Assembly: GCA_023231425.1 (NCBI GenBank)
Contig: JALNVI010000006.1
Coordinates: forward strand, 1-64,000
Length of the DNA: 64,000 nt
Direction: 5' to 3'
From: Desulforhopalus sp.
GTDB taxonomy: Bacteria > Desulfobacterota > Desulfobulbia > Desulfobulbales > Desulfocapsaceae
Shown here: positions 7,273 through 14,958 of the stretch, piece by piece
How the letters are laid out: each line of letters begins with the position of its first letter
How positions within the stretch are numbered: the stretch's first letter is position 1
Notes under the pieces: generated by a model
The model's input: the letters and a program-made list of their open reading frames with translations, nothing else
The model's database searches: none
Told to the model about the DNA's origin: nothing
Program-made: the position numbers and the translations under genes

Positions 7273-9001
7273 AAAAAAAATAAAAGGGCTGGCCAACAAG
7301 ACTTCCCGCCGCATAGCCTTACCAACCATCTGCACTCTTCTCCTTTTTGTCATTGTTATCTTTTTCGTTCTCCTGCCGCAGATTGAGGAGGGCTTCATCG
7401 CCAGAACGGAGCAAATGATCAAGGAACTGACGGAAACGACCTGGAGCCTGCTTGAGAACTATCATGACCGAGAAATATCTGGTGAATTATCCAAAGCCGA
7501 GGCCCAGAAGCGGGCGATCCTGCGACTCCGCACTCTTCGCTACGGGCCAGAAAAAAAAGACTACTTCTGGATCAGTGACATGGAACCACGGCTGGTCATG
7601 CAGCCCTACCGTCTCGATTTGGAGGGCAAGGACGTTTCCGGCTTCCAGGATATAAAACTCAAAAACCTTTTACATAAATCTCTCAAGGTAGTGCAGCAAC
7701 AGGGAGCAGGATATGTTGACTACCAGTGGCAGTGGAAGGATGACCCTGCAAGAATAGCTTTGAAGAGGGCTTACGTCAAAGCCTTTGAGCCATGGGGGTG
7801 GTTCATCGCTACCGGCATGTATCTCGATGATGTCCATGCCGAGATTGCCGAGATTCGAAAAAAACTCACCACCATTTCCCTGAGCATTTTACTGATCGTT
7901 ACGCTGCTGGATGTTTACTCTATCCGTCAAACCCTTGCAGCCGACCGGGAGAGACTAAAGATCTTTGTGGAGCGGGAAAAACTGATGAAGTCTCTGGAGG
8001 AGAGCGAAGAGCGATACCGCAACCTGATTGAGACTACCAGTGACTGGATATGGGAATGTGACAGGGACGGCAAATATATCTATTCAAGCCCCCGGCTGAT
8101 AGACCAGCTTGGTTATCAGCCGGAAGAAATAATAAACAAAACACTCCTGGATATTGTCTCCCCACAGCAGACAAAAACATTCATCACGATATGTGAAAAA
8201 CTGCTTCGCGCCCAGGAACCTGTTAAAGGGTTTGAGAGCATCTGTCTGGGAAAGAATGGTCAGACAGTGGTGATTGAAAACAACGCAGTACCGATTTTCG
8301 ACGATCAGGGTACTTTTCAGGGCTATCGGGGGATTGCCCGAGACATTACTGAACGAAAAGTCGCCATGGAAAAACTGAAGAAGAGTCGGGATGACCTGCA
8401 TGCAAGTTTGGAGGAAACCGTAACTTCACTGGCATCCACTGCCGAAAAACGAGACCCTTATACTGCTGGTCATCAGATACGGGTTGATGTCCTGGCGTGT
8501 GCAATTGGCAGGGAACTGGGACTCCCGGATCAACAGCTCGAGGGGCTGCACATTGCGGCTCTGCTGCACGATATCGGTAAGATTACCCTGCCTTCCGAAT
8601 ATCTTTGTAAGCCAACCAAACTCACCAGAGAGGAGACGGCTGTCATCAAATGTCACCCCGAGATGGGGTATGAAATATTAAAAGGAATTCACTTCCCGTG
8701 GCCGGTGGCGGAGATCGTTCACCAGCACCATGAACACCTGGATGGCTCGGGTTACCCTCGAGGGCTCAGCGATAGAGACATCCTCCTGGAAGCAAAGATT
8801 CTTACTGTTGCCGATGTGGTGGAAGCCATGTCATCCCATCGTCCTTATCGCGCATCGCTGGGGATAGACATTGCCCTTGATGCAATTCGTTCAGGCAGGG
8901 GAACCCTCTATCACGCCCCGAGCGTCGATGCCTGTCTGTACCTTGTCACTGAGAAAAAAACAGATTTGTGTTCTAAAGACTTGTGTTTGCTTTTGATCTA
9001 G
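7265..9001 (+). CDS. Cache-PAS-HD-GYP sensor, putative cyclic di-GMP phosphodiesterase
   Basis: 578 residues from the ATG at 7265, which has GGAG seven bases upstream; the longer frame from 7163 would bury the membrane anchor. Order: TM helix (about 17-37); single-Cache periplasmic sensor with the typical DYFWISDMEPRLVMQP and WGWFIATGMYLDDV blocks; second TM (about 200-220); PAS (about 245-365, ending RDITERK); HD-GYP. HD motif LLHDIGKI has His435-Asp436; the GYP signature HHEHLDGSGYPRGL has Gly496-Tyr-Pro498. HD-GYP domains hydrolyse c-di-GMP, so this likely couples a periplasmic ligand to c-di-GMP breakdown. The C-terminus is short and ends in an atypical Leu-rich tail. Confidence 0.88.
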   Translation: MLEKKIKGLANKTSRRIALPTICTLLLFVIVIFFVLLPQIEEGFIARTEQMIKELTETTWSLLENYHDREISGELSKAEAQKRAILRLRTLRYGPEKKDYFWISDMEPRLVMQPYRLDLEGKDVSGFQDIKLKNLLHKSLKVVQQQGAGYVDYQWQWKDDPARIALKRAYVKAFEPWGWFIATGMYLDDVHAEIAEIRKKLTTISLSILLIVTLLDVYSIRQTLAADRERLKIFVEREKLMKSLEESEERYRNLIETTSDWIWECDRDGKYIYSSPRLIDQLGYQPEEIINKTLLDIVSPQQTKTFITICEKLLRAQEPVKGFESICLGKNGQTVVIENNAVPIFDDQGTFQGYRGIARDITERKVAMEKLKKSRDDLHASLEETVTSLASTAEKRDPYTAGHQIRVDVLACAIGRELGLPDQQLEGLHIAALLHDIGKITLPSEYLCKPTKLTREETAVIKCHPEMGYEILKGIHFPWPVAEIVHQHHEHLDGSGYPRGLSDRDILLEAKILTVADVVEAMSSHRPYRASLGIDIALDAIRSGRGTLYHAPSVDACLYLVTEKKTDLCSKDLCLLLI

Positions 9002-9283
9002 CCCTGGTGGTAATTCTTACAGTGCCGAAGAGTGAAGTAATATCAATCATTCTCCGAACGATTCGTTTTTAACAGCTTGCTTTTATGTTAAATTTTTCTG
9101 TTTCTAACCGGATAACACCTGATATGATGTCGTAAACAGAAATTTGAGAATTGAGAAATTCTCGAAGGAAATTGCTAAAGCTGTGTGAAAAAGCGGTGGA
9201 GGAGAGAGCGTATAAAAGTAAAATATGGGGGAAAGAAGGGAAGGGTGGAGGACTGAGCCAAAAGGGGTGGACGGCGGGACAGT
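9002..9283. other. Intergenic between convergent genes; possible solo repeat end
   Basis: No gene seen. The 3' end of the lysR gene (plus-strand AGTTCAGGTACCCTG, 9280-9294) resembles the TTCAAGGTACCC repeat terminus, lacking one A, but no repeat body adjoins it. A purine-rich plus strand at 9196-9275 has no coding signal I trust. Confidence 0.3.
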
Positions 9284-10165
9284 TCAGGTACCCTGGAGAA
9301 AATTTGCAAACAGGGCGTAGTGATTGGGCAGGGTGCGGCGGGCGGGAAGAACAATGTAGAAATCACGTTTCATGGATAAGCCGATAATTTTTACCTGACG
9401 CATTACTCCAGACTGCAACTCCTGTTCAACGGCGTGGCTGGAGATAATGGTGGCACCGAGTCCCGCTCGTACCGCCTCCTTGGCGGCAGCGCTGGAACTG
9501 AGGGTGGCAGCGATATTGAGACGGGCAGGGTTAATACCAGTCTCCTGCAGCTTGATCTCAAGGCTTTTACGGGTGCCAGAACCTGATTCGCGCTGAATAA
9601 AGGGAACCTCATACAACTGCTCAGGAGTGATTTCATCCGGCAGTGTGCTGTCTGCAGGGGTTATGAGGAGTAATTCGTCTGTCTCCAGAAAAGAGTACTT
9701 CACACGCGAGCTGGTGGTCTGTGCTCCGACAATTCCCAAAATAAGCTCGTTGTCCTCCACCTCTTTCACAACCTCTGCAGAATCTGAAACACGGATCTCG
9801 AAGGAGATCCCGGGATATTTCTTCTTGAACTCTGCCGCCCGTGCAGGCAACAGCCAGGTGCCGGGAATACTGCTTGCCCCGATGATTAATTCTCCGGCAA
9901 CAGTTTCTGTTGAACGGCTGACTCTCTCCTGCAGTATTTCTATATCTGAGAGAATCTTTTTTCCCCCCTCGTAGAGAATTTCAGCTTCCGCGGTGGGAAT
10001 AATGGTGCGCCCGAGGCGGTCAAACAGCCGTACTCCAAGCTGGTTCTCAAGATTTTGAATATGCTCACTCACCGTTGGTTGACTGGTAAAGAGCGACTCC
10101 GCAGCTTTCGTAAAGCTGCGGTGACGATAAACGGCAAGAAAAACTTTGAGGTGACGGGTTTCCAT
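9284..10165 (-). CDS. LysR-family regulator (CysB / selenium-metabolism type)
   Basis: 293 residues. The N-terminal winged HTH is METRHLKVFLAVYRHRSFTK then AAESLFTSQPTVSEHI, closest to regulators labelled selenium-metabolism-associated LysR in deltaproteobacteria; the effector-binding domain covers about 90-293. It starts 5 bp after the cysK stop and is the last gene of the Cys/Met operon, so it probably senses a sulfur metabolite (O-acetylserine is the usual ligand of CysB-type members) and may autoregulate. The last codons (LQGT-stop) lie in a GGTACC word like the interspersed-repeat end. Confidence 0.85.
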   Translation of the reverse strand: METRHLKVFLAVYRHRSFTKAAESLFTSQPTVSEHIQNLENQLGVRLFDRLGRTIIPTAEAEILYEGGKKILSDIEILQERVSRSTETVAGELIIGASSIPGTWLLPARAAEFKKKYPGISFEIRVSDSAEVVKEVEDNELILGIVGAQTTSSRVKYSFLETDELLLITPADSTLPDEITPEQLYEVPFIQRESGSGTRKSLEIKLQETGINPARLNIAATLSSSAAAKEAVRAGLGATIISSHAVEQELQSGVMRQVKIIGLSMKRDFYIVLPARRTLPNHYALFANFLQGT

Positions 10166-10170
10166 GGCGA

Positions 10171-11079
10171 TCAGGAGAAGAGCGGAGTGCTCAGGTAGCG
10201 CTCTCCGGTATCGGGAAGGATAGTAACAACGTATTTTCCCCTGTTCTCCGGGCGGGCTGCCACGAGTGCTGCCGCTGCTGCTGCTGCTCCGCTTGAGATG
10301 CCGCAGAGAATGCTCTCCCCCGTAGCGAGTCGTTTCGCCATGGCGACAGCATCTTCAGTGGTAACGGTGATGATTTCGTCGAGCAGATCGACATTGAGCA
10401 GTTCAGGAATGAAACCTGCGCCGATTCCCTGAATTCCGTGGGGACCGGGTTTTTTCCCGGAGAGAACCGCTGATTCAGCCGGTTCTACGGCAATAATCTT
10501 AATGTCAGGATTCAATTCTTTGAGCCTTTCTCCGGTACCCGTAAGAGTACCGCCGGTGCCGACTCCGACTACCAGAAAATCGACCTTTCCATCACTGTCG
10601 TGCCAGATTTCTTCAGCTGTTGTCTGGCGGTGTGCCTCGGCGTTGGCCGGATTGCCGAACTGGTTCAAAATGATGCTGCCGGGCATCTCCTTCTGCAGCG
10701 CCTCTGCCTTGTTAATGGCACCTGTCATTCCGTCGGCGCCGGTAGTGAGAACAAGCTCTGCGCCGAGGTGGGTGAGCAGTTTGCGCCGCTCAAGAGACAT
10801 TGATTCCGGCATGGTAAGGATGAGTTTGTACTTCAGCTGGCTGCAGACTATGGCAAGACCAATGCCGGTATTTCCGCTGGTTGGCTCAATGATGGTCCCG
10901 TGGGCGGGGAGGCGCCCCTCTTCAAAGGCTGCCCTGACCATGAAAAAAGCAGGGCGGTCTTTTACACTGCCGCCTGGATTCCGTGACTCCTGCTTGGCCA
11001 GCACCTCAGCACCACCGGGAGCGATGGAGGAGAGGTGAAGGAGCGGGGTTGAGCCGATGGTGTCGAGAATGTTTTTCAT
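10171..11079 (-). CDS. cysK: Cysteine synthase (O-acetylserine sulfhydrylase)
   Basis: 302 residues, the usual length. PLP-dependent beta-replacement enzyme that makes cysteine from O-acetylserine and sulfide. The Schiff-base lysine is Lys40 in SRNPGGSVKDR; the substrate loop is EPTSGNTGIGLA (about 65-76); the phosphate loop is GVGTGGTLTGTG; the pyridine-N serine is in CGISSGA. It lies 5 bp downstream of cysE and 5 bp upstream of lysR, so acetylserine formation and use are co-transcribed. The C-terminus ends YLSTPLF, as is typical. Confidence 0.95.
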   Translation of the reverse strand: MKNILDTIGSTPLLHLSSIAPGGAEVLAKQESRNPGGSVKDRPAFFMVRAAFEEGRLPAHGTIIEPTSGNTGIGLAIVCSQLKYKLILTMPESMSLERRKLLTHLGAELVLTTGADGMTGAINKAEALQKEMPGSIILNQFGNPANAEAHRQTTAEEIWHDSDGKVDFLVVGVGTGGTLTGTGERLKELNPDIKIIAVEPAESAVLSGKKPGPHGIQGIGAGFIPELLNVDLLDEIITVTTEDAVAMAKRLATGESILCGISSGAAAAAAALVAARPENRGKYVVTILPDTGERYLSTPLFS

Positions 11080-11084
11080 AGTTA

Positions 11085-12062
11085 TTACCTTTTTTTACTG
11101 GAGGAGATGATTTCCGGTTTTCGCACCAGTACCCGGGTTCCAGGGGCGACACTCTCAGTGAGCCAGTTGTTCCCGCCAATAGTTGCACCTTCACCGATAA
11201 TGGTTTCCCCGCCGAGGATCGTTGTATTTGAGTAGATTATGACGTTGTCTTCAATAGTCGGATGCCGTTTTTTGTTCTTCATTTTGGTGCCTGCATCCGG
11301 TCCGAGGGAGAGCGCTCCCAGGGTTACACCTTGATAGAGACGAACGTTGTTGCCGATAACACAGGTTTCACCAATAACGACGCCGGTTCCGTGATCTATA
11401 AAAAAACCTTCGCCGATGGTTGCCCCGGGATGAATGTCGATCCCGGTGAGACTGTGGGCGTGTTCTGTCATGATGCGCGGGATGGTGGGGACTTCGATCT
11501 CATGGAGTACATGGGCGATACGGTAAATGGATGTCGCCAGCAGGCCGGGATAGCAGAAAATCACTTCGTCAGGACTTGTTGTTGCCGGATCTCCCTTAAG
11601 GGTGGCACGGATATCGGAGGCGAGAATTTCCGCGATTTCCGGCAGAGTGTCAATAAACTTCAGGGCCAGTTCATGGCTCAAAATATCGCTGTTCGTGCAG
11701 GTGCGGTTATGCCGTGAGCAGTCGTGACGGATGGTGACATGGATCTGCTCCACCATTTCGTCGTAGAGTTCGTTCGTCTCCGAACCGATATGAAACTCAA
11801 GATTGGTGGGGTGGAGTCGTTTCTGGGTAAAAAAACCAGGGAAGAGTATCTTCCGTGTCCTTTCTATTATTTCAATAACCTTTTGCTTACTTGGAATAGG
11901 TGTTGAACTGATGTGTTCGTAGCAGCTTTTGCTGCTCCACGATTCAAGCAGACGTTTTACCACGCCCGGCACCTGATTATGCAGCTGCTCGGTTCGGCAG
12001 TCTTTGGGCTTGCCAGAATTTTCCTTAAAAATTGGCAGGTTGTTGTCGTCCTTTGTAGCCAT
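11085..12062 (-). CDS. cysE: Serine O-acetyltransferase
   Basis: 325 residues, longer than E. coli CysE because of an extended N-terminal part. The C-terminal left-handed beta-helix carries hexapeptide repeats and the catalytic block TGIDIHPGATIGEGFFIDHG followed by TGVVIGETCVIGNNVRLYQG, with the active-site His residues in IDIHPG and FIDHG. It acetylates serine from acetyl-CoA, supplying CysK. ATG at 12060-12062 has GGGAG upstream. It is 18 bp downstream of metW. The C-terminal tail ends SSSKKR and lacks the usual CysE/CysK-docking Ile, so a stable CysE-CysK complex cannot be assumed. Confidence 0.93.
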   Translation of the reverse strand: MATKDDNNLPIFKENSGKPKDCRTEQLHNQVPGVVKRLLESWSSKSCYEHISSTPIPSKQKVIEIIERTRKILFPGFFTQKRLHPTNLEFHIGSETNELYDEMVEQIHVTIRHDCSRHNRTCTNSDILSHELALKFIDTLPEIAEILASDIRATLKGDPATTSPDEVIFCYPGLLATSIYRIAHVLHEIEVPTIPRIMTEHAHSLTGIDIHPGATIGEGFFIDHGTGVVIGETCVIGNNVRLYQGVTLGALSLGPDAGTKMKNKKRHPTIEDNVIIYSNTTILGGETIIGEGATIGGNNWLTESVAPGTRVLVRKPEIISSSKKR

Positions 12063-12080
12063 GTATTTCTCCCTTCCGGC

Positions 12081-12710
12081 TCAGGCCGGTTTCTCAATAA
12101 CGTATATGCCGTAGGTCGCCCGCAGCGTTTTCAGCCAGTGAATAACTTTCCCACAGGTCGCCGCAGGGTCGGTTTTAATTGAGATTTCTTCCACAATATT
12201 GTAGCCGACATCGCGGGCGAATCTGCGAAAATCGGGAATTGTGATAACCCGGATATTGGGCGTGTCATACCAGTGGTACGGCAACTCTTCACTCACCGGT
12301 GCTTCTCCCTTAAGCAGGAGGTGAAGACGGTTTCCGTAATGGCTGAAATTCGGAAAACTTACTACCACCCGGCGGCCAATACGGGAGAGTGAATGCAGTA
12401 ACTGAGCGGGTTCATAGACCTGCTGCAGCGTCTGGCTGAGAATAACGTAATCAAAACTGTTATCGGGGTAGTCATTTACCTCATTATTAAGGTCGCCCTG
12501 GAGTACAGAAAGACCGCGGCTTATGCAGTGTGCAGCCTTTTTTTTGCTCATCTCGATCCCTGTGCCGCGCACACCCCTGTGTTCACAGAGCCAGGCAAGG
12601 AGATCGCCATCGCCGCAACCGAGATCAAGCACAGAACTTCCCTCGGGTATCTTTTCAGCGATGGTGCGCAGGTCAAAACGAATTTTGTCAGTAAATTCCT
12701 CATTGGTCAT
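12081..12710 (-). CDS. metW: Methionine biosynthesis methyltransferase-like protein MetW
   Basis: 209 residues. The SAM-binding motif I is SSVLDLGCGDGDLLAWL (about 25-41). The body matches MetW, including LQGDLNNEVNDYPDNSFDYV and NFSHYGNRLHLLLKG. MetW is needed with MetX for homoserine acylation in many proteobacteria; it may form a complex with MetX. The start overlaps the metX stop by 4 bp (ATGA), so translation is probably coupled. Confidence 0.93.
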   Translation of the reverse strand: MTNEEFTDKIRFDLRTIAEKIPEGSSVLDLGCGDGDLLAWLCEHRGVRGTGIEMSKKKAAHCISRGLSVLQGDLNNEVNDYPDNSFDYVILSQTLQQVYEPAQLLHSLSRIGRRVVVSFPNFSHYGNRLHLLLKGEAPVSEELPYHWYDTPNIRVITIPDFRRFARDVGYNIVEEISIKTDPAATCGKVIHWLKTLRATYGIYVIEKPA

Positions 12711-13837
12711 GGTTTTACTCCGGCAAGAAAGCCACGCATCAGTTCGGGCAGGGTTGGTTCTGGAATGAGGAACGCGTCGTGTCCGCAGTCGGACTCAATC
12801 TCTACAAAACTGACGTTCTGGCTGGAACGTTTGAGAGTATGTACCAGTTCTCTTGACTGGTAGGTGGGGTAGAGCCAGTCCGTGGAGTAAGAGATCACCA
12901 GATATTTTATCGCGGCCTCCGGGCCGCCGGTGAGAGGGCCGCAGGCCGCAAGGCGCTCAGCGGCATTGAAGTAGTCTGCCGCACGGGTGATGTAGAGCAG
13001 TGAGTTGGCGTCGAACCGGTTGACGAACTTGGTCCCCTGGTGGCGCAGATAACTTTCTATCTGAAAATCGGCGTCGAACCCGAAGCTGAATTCTTTTTTA
13101 TTCTGCAGACGGCGGCCGAATTTGCGTCGCATTGCTTCGTCAGAGAGGTAGGTGACATGTCCAACCATGCGGGCGATGGCCAGCCCCATTGAGGGGTGTT
13201 CGCCGTCGTAATAACTGCCATTATTCCAGTGCGGATCGGCCATGATTGCCTGTCGGGCAATCTCATTGAAGGCGATAGCCAGTGCAGAGTGTCGCATTGT
13301 AGTTGCGATGGGCACGGCCGCATCTACCATTGCCGGGTAGCGTACACACCACTCAAGTACCTGCATTCCGCCTACCGAACCGCCAATAACGGCGCGCAGA
13401 CGGGTGATGCCGAGGTGGTCAACAAGTGCCTTCTGCGCTTTCACCATGTCCCCGATGGTAAGCATCGGGAAATCCAGTGCCCAGGGCTTTTTCCTGGCGG
13501 AATCGATAGAGGCCGGCCCTGTGGAGCCCATGCAGGAACCCAGAATATTCGGGCAGATGACACAATATTTATTGGTGTCGATGGCACGGCCGGGACCAAT
13601 AAGGTAGTCCCACCAGCCGGGTTTTTCGTCTTTCTCGTCAGTGGTGTAATACCCCGTAACATGAGAGTCTCCGGAGAAGGCGTGGGTGATAAGGATGGCA
13701 TTGTCGCCCGCCTCGTTCAGCTCGCCAATTCGTTCCCAGGCTATGGTTACGGGGGAGAGCGTCAAGCCCGAATCCAGCTGCATCGGTTCATCTTCAGCAA
13801 AGGTGAAGAACTCTTTTTCAACAATCAGCCGGTTCAT
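12707..13837 (-). CDS. metX: Homoserine O-acyltransferase MetX
   Basis: 376 residues, standard length. Alpha/beta hydrolase fold: nucleophile Ser154 in IGGSVGGMQ, catalytic His in ESDCGHDAFL near the C-terminus, Asp in STDWLYP. It activates homoserine as the acetyl or succinyl ester for methionine synthesis; sequence alone does not settle which acyl-CoA is used. It overlaps both neighbours by 4 bp, inside a single leftward operon with metW, cysE and cysK. Confidence 0.94.
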   Translation of the reverse strand: MNRLIVEKEFFTFAEDEPMQLDSGLTLSPVTIAWERIGELNEAGDNAILITHAFSGDSHVTGYYTTDEKDEKPGWWDYLIGPGRAIDTNKYCVICPNILGSCMGSTGPASIDSARKKPWALDFPMLTIGDMVKAQKALVDHLGITRLRAVIGGSVGGMQVLEWCVRYPAMVDAAVPIATTMRHSALAIAFNEIARQAIMADPHWNNGSYYDGEHPSMGLAIARMVGHVTYLSDEAMRRKFGRRLQNKKEFSFGFDADFQIESYLRHQGTKFVNRFDANSLLYITRAADYFNAAERLAACGPLTGGPEAAIKYLVISYSTDWLYPTYQSRELVHTLKRSSQNVSFVEIESDCGHDAFLIPEPTLPELMRGFLAGVKP

Positions 13838-14436
13838 TGAGCGTTTTGCTTCTGTTCGGCCTCGGCGATGTCAGCTTTGGCCCGGTCGATTAAATTTTTC
13901 AATGGAGTGCCATTGTGCACGGTAGCTTCAGGGTCGAAAAGGAAAATTGCCTCCCAGGTTTTTACCGCCTCTCTGGGCTGGTGAAGATCATAAAACTGAA
14001 CAATACCCTTATTGAAACGCGAAGATTTATGCTGCGGGTTGAGGCGTATAGCCTTATCAAAGGATTCAATGGCCTTCTCCGGCTGCCCGGAGCGGTGGTA
14101 CATGACGCCGAGGTCTGTGAGAATATTGGCGTCGCTCCTGCCGAGAGTAATGGCGTGGGTGTAGGCGTCAATGGCTTTATCGGGGGAATTGACGTCAAAA
14201 TAAAGGTTGCCGAGTTGCAGCCATACTGAAGCATTCGTCGGTTCGGAAGCGGCAATTTTTACCAGTTCACTGAGAGCAGCGGGATGTGTTGTTTTAAGGC
14301 CGGCAGTACTGACGGGCGTGGCATCGTCGGAGCTGCCGGTTTTCCAGACAGTAAATCCTGTTCCGCAGAGAAATCCGAGGACGAAGATAATGAGTGCGTA
14401 AATGATGAGAGAATTTGTTCTCTTTGCGTCTGGCAT
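13834..14436 (-). CDS. Membrane-anchored TPR protein heading the Cys/Met operon
   Basis: 200 residues. One N-terminal TM helix (about 9-31) leaves a periplasmic body with about three tetratricopeptide repeats (WLQLGNLYFDVNSPDKAIDA; ILTDLGVMYHRSGQPEKAIE; KSSRFNKGIVQFYDLHQP) and a Glu/Gln-rich tail. TPRs mediate protein contacts. Its stop overlaps the metX start by 4 bp, so it is the first gene of the operon. Similar anchored TPR proteins occur in cytochrome c maturation (CcmH/NrfG-like), but here nothing else supports that role. Confidence 0.8.
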   Translation of the reverse strand: MPDAKRTNSLIIYALIIFVLGFLCGTGFTVWKTGSSDDATPVSTAGLKTTHPAALSELVKIAASEPTNASVWLQLGNLYFDVNSPDKAIDAYTHAITLGRSDANILTDLGVMYHRSGQPEKAIESFDKAIRLNPQHKSSRFNKGIVQFYDLHQPREAVKTWEAIFLFDPEATVHNGTPLKNLIDRAKADIAEAEQKQNAQ

Positions 14437-14696
14437 AACTGTTATCCGTTTGAAAATTTCTAAATGTGTAAGTGCATGATAATAGAGGTCCGCAGAAGGG
14501 TTCTGCAGTTGAAAAAAAATGGGTTTCGGAGTTTAATTTCATCTTGTACTGACATAACAATTTTAACACAGTAAACTCGGCCGGTTCTTTTTGCAATATC
14601 GCGGGTGCGGAATCTTGTAGATATCATGGTTCCAGAAATCTGTCATCACCTGGTCCTCAGTGCGGGAGTCTGATACGTTCTTCTACATTGAAGGGA

Positions 14697-14878
14697 GGGT
14701 CCCTTGAATAATTTTGTATTTCGTTCAGAGTCGAGGCACAGGAGGAAATTTACCACAGGCATATGATTGATCTCTCGACGTGATTGATCTCTCGACGTCT
14801 CTTTCCTCGCTTTGTCGGAGGATAAATTTTTTCCTGCAATGAAGAATATGGGTGAAAGACTGATTATTTAAGATACCC
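14697..14878 (-). repeat. Interspersed KpnI-ended repeat, copy F (long form, reversed)
   Basis: A 182 bp copy in the opposite orientation to copies A-D. On the plus strand it starts GGGTCCCTTGAATAAT, continues TTTGTATTTCGTTCA and CACAGGAGGAAATTTACC, and ends TTATTTAAGATACCC. Near 14765-14800 a 17-18 bp word (TGATTGATCTCTCGACG) is tandemly duplicated. It lies about 80 bp upstream of the glycogen phosphorylase start. A perfect AGGAGG is exposed on the plus strand here. Confidence 0.88.
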
Positions 14879-14958
14879 ATAAAAAAGTTATGAAAATTTG
14901 TACCTGTGGACGTCTTCGGCGTTCCTCAGCAAGATCAATGGCAAATATGGAGGACGCT

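Noticed and set aside
14437..14696. Searched for a SAM or T-box riboswitch upstream of the Cys/Met operon
   Set aside because: I could not find the conserved cores of SAM-I, SAM-II or T-box elements in this leader.
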